DNA of 64,000 nucleotides, taken from Armigeres subalbatus. Taxonomy: Eukaryota > Arthropoda > Insecta > Diptera > Culicidae. Shown in pieces: positions 23,800-33,692 of the stretch (position 1 is its first letter; every line of letters starts with the position of its first letter). The notes beneath the pieces are model-generated. The model searched no databases, had not been told where the DNA came from, and saw nothing but the letters and a program-made list of their open reading frames with translations. Position numbers and translations under genes: made by a program. The stretch is from positions 380,263,278-380,327,277 of the forward strand of contig NC_085141.1 of assembly GCF_024139115.2 (NCBI RefSeq), given 5' to 3'.

Positions 23800-24320
23800 G
23801 TCACCTTTGCGTACAACCCGATTGGGCTGCACCTTTGAGTTTTTGATGAAGGCAATCGTGTTGCATATAATGCCACATTCCTGGAGTTTGCGGATGACCA
23901 GTGGACGACCTATTGAAATCTTTAGCGATGTCTAGTAAAAACAGGTGCAGGCTTGCTATCTCCGTATGCGTTTTGTAGCCCCTTCGCCAGGTATGCAGCG
24001 TACGTGCTGTTGTCATATCCTGGGCGAAACGCATGCTGTTAATAACCGAACCATCCATCGGCTTTCAGTTTTTCTCTAAGGCGGTGGTTGACAATTCTCT
24101 CCGGAGGGAGCCGTTTCAACATAGGATAGCGATCCGGATGATTTCCCATTCCACTTTGCTAGTGCGTGGGCCAACTCACCTGCTGAAAATAGTTGGGTCA
24201 ACAGGTAATTGGGAGGGGTCTGCGGCAATAAGGAAAATGCGTATGATTGGATCACGAGTAGCGATCATTCGTTGGAATTCGTCCCGGTCAGGGTTTGAAT
24301 CCATAGGAGAATGAAAAAAT
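23800..24320 (-). mobile_element. Probable non-LTR retrotransposon RT remnant
   Basis: Translated on the - strand, it gives RT-like phrases in shifting frames (PPERIVNHRL, ADGWFGY, HAFRPG). It is heavily decayed. A word at about 23785 is inverted relative to 16668. Confidence 0.4.
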
Positions 24321-25233
24321 CCTCACCTATCATGTCTGTGTACACTCTCAGTAGGTAGCATACAGTGAGAAGCATTTTTAGGAAGCTGTTATAATAATGG
24401 ACTGATTCGGGGGGCTATACCCCATGAAAAAATCTTTTAAAAGCCCCAATTGCGGGGGCACCGGTTCTAATGATACATAATCCACCACCATTCTAATAAC
24501 ATAAAAAGAGCGAGAACAAAGCGTTTTATCAAACTCCCTAGGGCCGTCTATTCGAATTAGTTTTTTTTTTCAACTTGTATATACAAGTGTGACAGACTTG
24601 TTTTCATGGCTTGTTATGATTCGTAGAGGTTTTTGCCTCTCTTTTATCGTTGTTCGTTATTTATCTATCGAAAGCGATTTCTCCAAACCCACTGGACTTG
24701 CGGGATGGCTTTCTGGGCAGCAAGTACACAATTCACTGAAAAAAGAAAAGTTTCAGAAAACAGGTGCTTAGTAAAATTTTAGCCAAATCGAATCGCTACG
24801 AATCGAGATTTTAATCCTCAATCATGATAAAAATGTATGAAAATCATACTTGTCTTTATACTTCCTCCCGGCGGTTATATGTTTCACTTGTTACCCTATT
24901 ATGAATAGTAATTCTTTCATATTTAGTCTTGCAAAAACTGATAATATCGCCAAATCTGTAGGTTAATCATATGCTCTCGTCCAGATTCTGGCGATACTTT
25001 GGAGTTACCACTTCTACGATCGAATTTTGGAGATGAACATTTCTATTTTTTAGACAACCACTCCAAAAAAATCTGGTTCGTGGTCTCGTCGCCAGAGCCT
25101 TTCGCATATTATCACTGTGCTACGTAAAATACATGAAAAATAATGGCCTAAAATGGACGAAATGGTCCCCCTATCTCCTCCAAGTCGACACAATGCCAAA
25201 CGTAATTTATCCATTTTTCTTACTATTTTGCAG
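24321..25233. other. 3' end of the ABHD17 intron, unassigned
   Basis: No gene or known repeat is recognised. The last 30 bases form a T-rich tract ending TTTTGCAG, the acceptor for the terminal ABHD17 exon. Confidence 0.5.
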
Positions 25234-25450
25234 TATCGACAAAGTACCCAAAGTAACCTCGCCGGTGCTGGTGATACACGGTACCGAGGACGAGGTGATT
25301 GACTTCTCCCACGGAATGACAATCTACGAAAAGTGCCCCCGAGCGGTTGAGCCCCTGTGGGTGGAAGGGGCCGGACACAACGACGTAGAAATGTACAGCC
25401 AATATCTCGAGCGACTGAAGCAATTTGTCTCGGTGGAACTGGTCAACTGA
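25234..25450 (+). CDS. ABHD17 terminal coding exon with catalytic Asp and His
   Basis: The exon supplies the last base of a Ser codon and continues [20 protein letters not shown] and VIDFSHGM. The family's catalytic Asp (TED) is at codon 25289-25291. The catalytic His (GAGHND) is at 25376-25378, and the helix [11 protein letters not shown] follows. With Ser at 9653 the triad is complete, so the enzyme is probably active. The reading frame ends VELVN and TGA at 25448-25450, close to where family members normally stop. The stop sits in the context AAC TGA CAA; C directly after a stop is known to weaken termination. The frame beyond the stop stays open (see next entries). Expected action: hydrolysis of S-palmitoyl thioesters at membranes. 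Confidence 0.93.
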
Positions 25451-25975
25451 CAAAAGCTGAACAAAGGCGGTGGCAGGAGTGGTGACGATGGAGGAGGAGG
25501 AGGAGGAGGAAAAGGAAGCGGCCGGAAGACACGAAGTGCAGACAAGGACAAACGAAGCAAGGATGCGGCGGATGGCAGCAGCGGTGGTGATGGAGCAATT
25601 GACGATGTACCGGAGGAGGATGAGATTGAAGATGATCTCAATACAGGTGAGAAGATTTTTTTCGTTATTTGAAAGCAAAGTGTTTATTTATGCAATAATT
25701 AGTCCTTCATTTGTCTTATTTGTATAAAATCGAAATACTCATCACTTTGTATGAAGATATTGTTATAAAAGTTTGAAATTAGATTATTATATATTTTTTA
25801 TTTGCTTTTAAAATGTTCTGATAAAGCTGCATCTGCAACACTTCCGCCTGCTAAAATACCTAACATCTCTGATAAATTTCTTCTTTGTTTTTTTTTTTCA
25901 GACGACGAGATACTGAACGCATCCATAACCATCAGCTCGAATTCGAATGTGTCGACAACGGAGAAGCTTCTCTAG
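25451..25975 (+). CDS. Candidate stop-codon readthrough extension of ABHD17 (89 codons, one intron)
   Basis: In frame with the ABHD17 stop, 25451-25646 gives 65 open codons: a glycine run from GGA repeats, a basic stretch (RKTRSADKDKRSKDAADG) and an acidic stretch (DDVPEEDEIEDDLNT). A donor CAG|GTGAG follows at 25646/25647 and a strong acceptor (T-run plus CAG) ends at 25901. Joining 25646 to 25902 preserves the frame and gives 24 more codons (DDEILNASITISSNSN...) up to TAG at 25973-25975. The peptide looks like an ordinary disordered acidic tail. Alternatively these exons are 3' UTR whose open frame is accidental, since the GGA-rich part lacks stops in several frames. The preserved phase across the intron argues against accident. 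Confidence 0.45.
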
Positions 25976-26026
25976 CATCAGGGGTCGGACGCAGGTAGCG
26001 TCGATCACTTAGTTACCAGCGTCACG

Positions 26027-27694
26027 ATGGCCACCGCCAATACAGCTGTTCCCGCTGCCAGCACATCCATGCTGCCTCACGATAGCAATAGCCACAACAA
26101 CAGTCTTAACAATAGTAAACGAAGCAACAGCTCCGCTCGCAGCAGCGGAAACACAAAGGCCACAGTTCACATCAACGGAATCGCGGTCGATCACTTCCAA
26201 CAGAACTCGGACGTCGACGAGGACCGGTCCTCGTTGGCGGCCTGTAAAAATAACGACATCCAAGGATTTATCTCATATTCCAGCGATAGCAGCATGATTG
26301 AACTGAACCTAAAGTTCAAAAAGTGTGCTTGCAATGAAAACATAATTAATATTTCCAAAGAAAATCTCCAACAGCAGCAGAAACAGACAAAACAACGAAA
26401 CTCGGAATCATCGTTGGCCATCACTTCCAGCCTTCCTTCTGCAGATGGGCCACTGTTTGCATCAGCGACAAGAAACGAGGGAGCTTCCGTAGTTGCCGTC
26501 ACAGCCTCCACACCGTTCAGCAAAGAAGGTAAAAGTAAGAAATTACTACAGTTAAACAAAGACAATTTGAATAGTTTAGTAAATAAACTGAATGATACGA
26601 ATAGCTCATCCTCATCTTGTACAAAGTGTAGATTATCGTTAGATATAAACAATATTTTAAATCAAATCGTAAGTGATGGGAAACTTAAATATACAGACCA
26701 GGATGAAGTAAAAGAAGAGAGCCCGCAGGTGGTCGTTTCCAATGGCACCGATCACCCCACGGCAGAACAGTGCAATCGAAATTTAACGGTAGTAAATAAG
26801 CTCGGTAGCCCTTCCAAAGCAGCCAGTTGGTCCCCTTTGCTTCCTTCTCCTTGTTCCCATTCCCCATCCCCAAGCGTTTGTACGGACGATCCGAGTCGAC
26901 TTCAGCGACGTCACAGCGAAAACGTGGAACGACGTTCCATTGGTATTCAGCACGGGCTGAAATCGGGCTTCCGCAAGAAACATCCGCTCCGGAAGGGCAA
27001 AACTCAAGTAGAGGAAATCATCGTCATATCCGACGAGTTTCGAAGACAATCAATTTCTGATCAGAAGATCCGAATTCAAAGGGCAAAGAAATTCTCTCAA
27101 TCGATGGAAAGTATCGATAAGCAAGTGGATGAAAAGTCTGGGAAAATAGGTGGAGGGGTGTTTGAATGTCTCCACCTGGAAGACGACACGTTGACGGTGG
27201 TTGTCGACTCGAATGGGCATAAGAAGTCCAAATCTAAATCCGTTGACGACATTTCGCTTAGCTCCAATCACAACGAGGATGAATTTCCCCCTGTTGGGCC
27301 GCTCTCTAACGCTGCTAACAGTGTGGAGCTGGTTTTTATCTCTGACGAATTTGTCCAGCGTAAAACCCGAACCAGCTCCGACGTTATAATCGTTGATGGG
27401 AACAAGAAAAGTCTTAAGCGGAGAAAATCCACTTCTAAGAACCTGATCATCATAAGCGATGACTACAAGGAGAAATCGTCCACCGCGCAGAGCGACGTGA
27501 AAATTGTCAAGAGCAGTTCACTGAAATCGAAAGATTCCCGCCGCAAAACGACTGTTTCCAATTCCAACAGCTTTCTGACTTACGAGGAACCATTTTCGCC
27601 GGAAACGTTGGAGAGCAAAGACATAGGGACAATGTTTGCCGAGGCGAGTGCCGCTACCACTGCGACAGATGCTACCCTGAATGCATCCAAGTAG
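26027..27694 (+). CDS. 555-codon unknown protein downstream of ABHD17, Ser-rich and disordered, with repeated hydrophobic-acidic motifs
   Basis: I do not recognise a family. The protein is Ser/Asn/Lys-rich, with a Q-rich stretch (about residues 114-121), a Ser/Pro stretch (about 260-290) and a basic region (about 310-325). Its C-terminal half carries a repeated motif: EEIIVISDEF (329-338), VELVFISDEF (433-442), DVIIVDG (452-458) and NLIIISDDY (472-480). Each is a hydrophobic core followed by acidic residues, the general form of SUMO-interacting motifs. The first ATG is 17 open codons after the TAG at 25973, in the same frame as ABHD17, so the ORF could be a second readthrough extension, a downstream cistron, or a gene with its own promoter. 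There is no signal peptide or membrane segment. The region is GC-richer than its flanks and has coding-like codon use, so I think it is translated, though how is open. Confidence 0.7.
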   Translation: MATANTAVPAASTSMLPHDSNSHNNSLNNSKRSNSSARSSGNTKATVHINGIAVDHFQQNSDVDEDRSSLAACKNNDIQGFISYSSDSSMIELNLKFKKCACNENIINISKENLQQQQKQTKQRNSESSLAITSSLPSADGPLFASATRNEGASVVAVTASTPFSKEGKSKKLLQLNKDNLNSLVNKLNDTNSSSSSCTKCRLSLDINNILNQIVSDGKLKYTDQDEVKEESPQVVVSNGTDHPTAEQCNRNLTVVNKLGSPSKAASWSPLLPSPCSHSPSPSVCTDDPSRLQRRHSENVERRSIGIQHGLKSGFRKKHPLRKGKTQVEEIIVISDEFRRQSISDQKIRIQRAKKFSQSMESIDKQVDEKSGKIGGGVFECLHLEDDTLTVVVDSNGHKKSKSKSVDDISLSSNHNEDEFPPVGPLSNAANSVELVFISDEFVQRKTRTSSDVIIVDGNKKSLKRRKSTSKNLIIISDDYKEKSSTAQSDVKIVKSSSLKSKDSRRKTTVSNSNSFLTYEEPFSPETLESKDIGTMFAEASAATTATDATLNASK

Positions 27695-28263
27695 GATGGA
27701 CTCAAATTGCACAAAAATAGTCACAAGTTTCAATTGTTGCACAATATTGACTTCCGGGTAATTGGCACATTTATTTCAAAGCAATTCAATTCTCATAATC
27801 ATGCACAAAATGTGAAGCTGGATTTTTATATCCACTCAATTGACAAACATGCAAATCATGCTTCAGCTTAATTTGACTAATTTGTATAACGGGTTGTTAT
27901 TTATATGTTTATCTTTTAACTATGTAGTTGTTTTATTACATACTCTTTATACGGTTTTAATTGATATTTTTATAGTAATGTTTTTTTCTCGAAAAAATCT
28001 TTTTCTGCGATATGAATGGAAAACACTGTCTCTTATATGCTGCGATGTTTCTAGTTTAATCGAAGCTGAAATTAAATATTTTAGCATTTTTCGGAATACA
28101 AAAGATGGCCACTTACTAACAATATCTATTCCACACCTCTTGTATTCGCATATCCAATTAACCTTGTGATCAAAGAAGTTACTTGCCAACATGGTGTTGG
28201 TGAGTTCGATTGTATTACATCCCTCAACCGTGGCATTTCCTTCTTGCAGTTTAGTGTTCATAA
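27695..28263. other. Probable 3' UTR and downstream DNA
   Basis: AT-rich; no ORF of note. The end (about 28190-28263) is the left part of an old SINE. Confidence 0.4.
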
Positions 28264-28960
28264 TAGGGCTGTGCACAATAGAGGTTTATCGATATCGACG
28301 ATATTCATTTGGTGATATATCGGTATCGGCGATATATCGGGTTTGAAAATATCGGATATCGGATCGATATCCGATAAAATAAAAAAAATACAGTTTTTGC
28401 CCGAGTTTGTCTACTATCGATTTTCTAATCGAGTTTCTAACTCTAATTTGTCACTCCAAAACCATTTGAAAATTTTAGTCGCTCTTATTCAAAGGCCGCA
28501 AACGACAATAATTTTCATGAAATAACTTTCACCGCCTGTGGTTTATTATTTGTATTAATGGGTACTGATGCGCCCAATTTCTCAACACCAGACACAATGG
28601 ACATTTAAAAAATTTGATTGGTTTGCTACATATGTTTTAAAGGATGTAGTCAGTGAGCCAGTGTATGTAGTTGATTTAATTGGGCATCGTCATTACATCG
28701 ATTACAAAAAATTATCGATATCGGCGATATCTGAGTTCAATGATATCGGATATCGTATCGATAAATTTCATCCGATAATATCGATATTATCGATTTTATC
28801 GATATTTGCACAGCCCTAGTTCATAAGGCACTTCCAATGCTATTAATTACAAGGTGTCTGTGCCAAAAACTACCACTCATGCATTCATAATACACTTCGT
28901 AAGTGGCTGCACTTCTGGCGCACTGGATCTACGTTGTTTAAATATTCTCAGTAGTAAAAC
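28190..28960 (-). mobile_element. Degraded Feilai-like SINE, split by a hAT-type element
   Basis: TTACATCCCTC...GCAGTTTAGTGTTCAT on the left and AAGGCACTTCCAATGC...ACAAGGTGTC on the right match the SINE copies at 4510-4806 and 35405-35692, but with many differences. The two halves are separated by 28264-28818. Confidence 0.6.
28264..28818. mobile_element. hAT-type non-autonomous element, 555 bp, 8-bp target duplication
   Basis: GTTCATAA is duplicated at 28256-28263 and 28819-28826. The termini are TAGGGCTGTGCAC and TTTGCACAGCCCTA. Both subterminal regions are packed with GATATCG/ATCGATAT words. An 8-bp duplication with TAGGG-type ends fits the hAT superfamily. No transposase is visible. Confidence 0.9.
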
Positions 28961-31674
28961 AGAGAAATACTGCTAATATGTTAATTCAAAATGGAAGCGC
29001 GTTATTCAGAATAAACAATAGATCCATTGATAAATAATTTTCATTCAAAATAGTTTTTTTTAAATAAAGGATGTACTGTCAAAATAAATAAAAAGTTCTA
29101 ATTCGTATTAGAAAATCAATGTTTGGAAAAGTCAAAATCCAATTAGTAAAAGGATTGGCTATGAATAAGTTGTCCAGTTTAGCAAATAAATCAAAGAACT
29201 TTATCCAAACAGCGATACTGGCTGAAGAAAACCAAGGCAGTGACTGATTTAGCTATTTACATAAAAATACTAAAAAAAACCTTTTAATCCACCAACACAT
29301 ATATTAGCAATTAATGGATTTCTTTTTGATAAAAAAAATCTCGATAAGCACACAACAAAAACTGAATAGAAGTTAACATATAATACACACATCAGCACCT
29401 AAAAACAAAACTAACCTGAAACTGATCAGAATACAGCATGTTCCTGCACGATCTTCCTCCAATAAATTGACTTTCCAACAATTAGCACACTACCCATACT
29501 CTTTCTGAACATCATTAGCTTTTGAAACGAGTTCCTCTAAATCTGACACCAATATTGTTTTTTCCACCTCTATTGCAGATCTGATCTGAATTCACCTTAT
29601 TGCCGTCCCATGTAGCACAAACAACTAAAAGTAAAACTATAATAACAAGCATATAGCTGTTGTAATTAGGCAGATTGACGACATTCATTTGCCAGTAGTC
29701 ACATATTGATAACAAGAGAATATTTATACAATATTCCTACTTCTCCTAACCCGGATGCTTCCTACTAAAATAATTACAAAATACTACTTTGAGATCGCAT
29801 TTTACCAAACGTGGAAGAGGAAACCACACTAGAACCCCTTATTCACGACCGTAGTATATTAGAAATTACGTGACCGCTTCCCTTTGAGTGAATGATTTTG
29901 CATTCCTTTCCAACAACTAAAGTTCGTGATCGTTGTGTTTTTCTATGTTGCGTGTGCATATTTCCGTTTTTTGAGAAAAATATACTGCATTTATCTGTCG
30001 TATGCACATTAGAGAAGAATGTGTTACTATACCCTAGTTCCTGTGCAATCCCATCGTGTGAATACTGACTGCTGTCTCTCCAAACTTCCTTTCGCGAAAA
30101 GTCTTCTATTTATTTTAAAATATATAAAAGTGGAAAGTTTAGGTTAAACCATAGCGTTGCTGTTTCCCATTGCAAGCAGTTATACAAGATCGAACACTCT
30201 ACTGTAGATGAGAGAATAATCTTAACGAACGCACTCGTACAACCAAGGACTGCATAAAGATGTAATGTAATCAAACTTAATAAGTGACTGTACTGTAAAA
30301 GTAGAACACAGATGGAAGCATCTTTTTTGTCATGATTTTGGATTTTCGAATCTATTATACATAACCGAGATAGACGAATCTAGGTTTAGCGACTGAGAGG
30401 TGGACAAACAAGTAACAGTGGATGCTGTCTTTGCGTCCGATAGGAAAATTTTATGAAAAGTATGTAACACGTCTACTATAGTAAAAACATAACAAGCAAG
30501 CAAGCAAAAATTAACTCCCTAAGGTGTTAAGTTTATAACTAGCCGTGAAAAGACTTCATCCAATTACTCTGTGGCACCTGATGAACTGGGAAACCTAAAA
30601 TGTTCATTTTTGTCATTAGAGCGATACTGTCCCAATTGTGAATCCCAAACATTATGAAAATGCAAAGGAACGAATGATGGAAATGCCGTGTCTCATTATG
30701 TTTCTCTAGTTTTTGTGGCGTTCGAATATTATTGATTTTAGTAATATTAGTCCGTAAAATGTGGTGTAAAAATTATGTCAAAAGTAAACCTTATATTAGC
30801 GAATCATCATAATTGTCAACATGGAAACAGCAAAGAAGATTGTTTTTTAAGTTTATTTCCCCATTTATTAGTCCAAGTGAATAATCCCGAAACCAGATTA
30901 TTATTACGATTATTTACATGGTAAAGAAATAGTATATATTAGTTGTCAGTTGTCATAAAATTATACAAAGTAAAGTGGAAGAAATAATTATAAAAAAAGG
31001 AAATTATATGAACCCAACTGTTGAGTAAAACCCAAATAAAACGTTTCAAGCTGACATTTTATCACAGCCATGTCTGTCACCTCAATTATACTAACACATC
31101 TGTATTTTTTCTGTCTTTGCATGTTGATGTCGAATGACGCGCTGCATTTGAGCCGTTTGTGATTGTATCACATAGATTCTATTATCATATTGAAGGTAAG
31201 TGATTTTAAGTTCATAATTTGTATAAAATTTACATATTCGTGTAATTGGTTCAACAGTTTGAATCCCACCGAAAAATAGTGGATAAGATAGATACCTTTT
31301 CGAGGTAACACTGTCAAGGAACCTCTTTCTTGATGATATCAGCACGTTTCAGCTAAAACCGTTGAGTTGGAGATACCGCAGCTACTGCAGCAATGCTCTG
31401 TCGGTTCAGTTTCTGATATTCTTCTTAATTTAAAATCTCCTTTTCTCGGTCTATAGCAATAGAACTTTCTCGTTCGACCAAACACCTGTGTTTTTTTTTC
31501 CTAAAACTTTCTTTGGTTTTGAAAACATTGCGCAAAAAAACTGTTTTAATGAAATAGTTATTTTCTCATCTGTTACACAAAATATTGTACAAATTATTGT
31601 TTGAGCACAGTATCAATGACAGTAACAATTGACGGTTTACTTGTCATAAGACGAGTTAGTACTCAAGCACACGA
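28961..31674. other. 2.7 kb of unassigned AT-rich DNA
   Basis: No coding region longer than 85 codons, no recognised repeat and no RNA gene. Several AATAAA words (for example near 31035) could be poly(A) signals of a very long 3' UTR of the ABHD17 transcript, but this cannot be decided from sequence alone. Confidence 0.4.
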
Positions 31675-32870
31675 ATTCATTTCATTTATTTAGTTTACAT
31701 CTAAACAGATAACACTGAATCAACAATTTGACGCCACAATACACGGTTCGAGGACCTATCCCTCCATCTTCGAATGCGCCCCACGCTCGCCAAATCGTTT
31801 TGCACCTGGTCTGCCCACCTCGCTCGCTGCGCTCCAGGCCGTCTCGTACCTGCCAGATCGGAAGCGAACACCATCTTTGCAAGGTTGCTGTCCGGCATTC
31901 TTGCAACATGCCCTGCCCATCGTACCCTTCCAGCTTTAGCTACCTTCTGGATACTGGGTTCGCAGTAGAGCTGGGCGAGCTCGTGGTTAATTCTTCGCCG
32001 CCACACACCGTCTTCTTGCACACCGCCAAAGATGGTCCTAAGCACCCGTCTATCGAATACTCCGAGTGCTTGCAAGTCCTCCTCGAGCATTGTCCATGTT
32101 TCATGTCCGTAGAGGACAACCGGTCTTATTAGCGTCATGACACATTTGGTGCGGTGGCGAATCTTTTTTGACCGCAGTTTCTTCTGGAGCCCGTAGTAGG
32201 CCCGACTTCCACAGATGATGCGCCTTTGAATTTCATGACTAACATTGTTATCAGCCGTTAGCAAGGATCCGAGGTAGACGAATTCCTCGACCACCGCGAA
32301 GGTATCCCCGTCTATCGTAACACTGCTTCCCAGGTGGGCCCTGTCGCGCTCGGTTCCGCCCACAAGCATGTACTTTGTCTTTGACGCATTCACCACCAGT
32401 CCAACTTTTGTTGCTTCACGTTTAAGGCGGGTACAGTTTTGCCACCTTTGCAAATGTATGGCCGACAATGTTCATGTCGAAAATACCCCGACTGTTACAC
32501 TCGGCTCTTCGCATAACACCTTCTAGCGCAATGTTGAACAACAGGCACGAAAGTACATCACCTTTTCTTAATCCCCGGCGCGATTCGAACGAACTGAAGT
32601 GTTCGCCCGAAATCTTCACACAGTTTTGCACACCATCCACCGTTGCTTTGATCAGTTTGGTAAGCTTCCCAGGGAAACTGTTCTCGTCCATAATTTTCCA
32701 TAATTCTACGCGGTCTATACTGTCGTATGCCGCATGGAAATCAATGAACAGATGGTGCGCTGGGATCTGGTATTCACGGCATTTTTGAAGGATTTGCCGT
32801 ACAGTCCGTTGTCGAGCGGCCGTCAACGAAGCCGGCTTGATAACTTCCCACGAACTCGTTCACTAATGGT
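31675..32870 (-). mobile_element. RTE-type non-LTR retrotransposon, 5'-truncated copy
   Basis: The - strand starts inside RT (EFVGSYQAGFVDGRSTTD-like near 32870). It continues through HHLFIDFHAAYDSIDRVELW and LRKGDVLSCLLFNIALEGVM (32826-32422). After a frameshift near 32450 where the YADD region is lost, it runs through NASKTKYMLVGG, FVYLGSLLTADN, PVVLYGHETW and VRWAGHVARMPDS to the stop near 31701. The 3' tail and last 70 bases match the 10.5-kb copy. The missing YADD box and the truncation make it inactive. Confidence 0.85.
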
Positions 32871-33059
32871 GACAGACGACGGAAGATTCACATATTTTTC
32901 CCATATCTTCTATCTCTTTTTCGGTGCTTGGCCACCAGAAAAAGTTTAGAGCCAACGATTTCATTTTTACAATTCTAAGATGATTTGAATGTAGTTAACT
33001 TCCCACGGAACGGATGAAGTGTAAATTCTCCGAATGGACCGTTTTGACCCTTCTTTCTG

Positions 33060-33190
33060 TTTCTTTGGACAAAGTGTGACGACCCATACAGAAATTTCAG
33101 ACGCTTCATACAAAAATTGTGACATAGGGGGGAGGGAGAGTTGACAATACCAAATTTTTGCGTTACGTTATTATTAATGGATCTTCCCTT
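33060..33190. mobile_element. MITE fragment related to 4093-4258
   Basis: Shares CATACAAAAATTGTGACATAG, a G-rich core, TTTTTGCGTTACGTTA and the end GGATCTTCCCTT with the element at 4093-4258. The left end is diverged or truncated. It interrupts a gag remnant. Confidence 0.65.
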
Positions 33191-33500
33191 ACGGCAATAT
33201 GACCTTTCTCTTTGCCAATCTTGCATACATAACTTCGATACTGACAACTTCTAAAATCATGGTTATTCTTCTCGCACGTAAAACATTTCGCCGAATTAGC
33301 TTTCTTCGTCGGCTTCGAACCATTACTTGCCTTCTTCTCGTTAATCTTATTAACCCCAGCAATATTCGGTTTTTCAAGTGGTTTCCCTTTTTTACCGCAA
33401 TCTTGAGCAAACTCTCCAATGAAACATGGTCCCACTTCACATGTAGAAGAAAATAGCAAAAGAATAACAAATTCTTCCATTCAGTGTTCAACTTCCAAGC
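33191..33500 (-). pseudogene. gypsy-type LTR retrotransposon gag remnant
   Basis: The - strand frame encodes a zinc knuckle CFTCEKNNHDFRSC (C-x2-C-x4-H-x4-C) followed by a second, damaged knuckle (CKIGKEKGHIAV). This pairing is typical of Ty3/gypsy gag C-termini. The frame is cut directly after GHIAV by the MITE at 33060-33190. Lys/Asn-rich sequence precedes it. No protease, RT or LTR is found nearby. Confidence 0.6.
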
Positions 33501-33692
33501 CAAACAGTCATTAGCTTACTGGAAGACACGGGCTTTTTGATTCGAACGAGCGTTAATAATTACCAGTGTCGCGAAGTGCTACCGTCGAAGACGGTTAGTG
33601 TTTTCCAAAAAGTGGCACGTCGCGAAAACACCTTTCGCATAGATTTTGCGAACATCCCGAAAAAACCTAGCTATGAATAGGTACACGATTTT

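Larger units (their letters stand above)
9793..25233 (+). other. 15.4-kb ABHD17 intron filled with transposons
   Basis: The intron starts GTGAGT at 9793 and ends TTTTGCAG at 25233. It interrupts a Ser codon after its second base. It contains the two 254-bp MITEs, the RTE element with its purine tract, an I/Loner-like fragment, the tandem units of 17-19.3 kb, the Sola-like transposon and an RT remnant near 24 kb. About 24.3-25.2 kb and 10.13-10.54 kb show nothing recognisable. Confidence 0.85.

Noticed and set aside
25470..25727. Alternative open frame rich in Glu/Arg after the ABHD17 stop
   Set aside because: It arises from the GGA repeat read in another frame and runs on into the intron. 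The frame continuous with ABHD17 fits the splice sites better.
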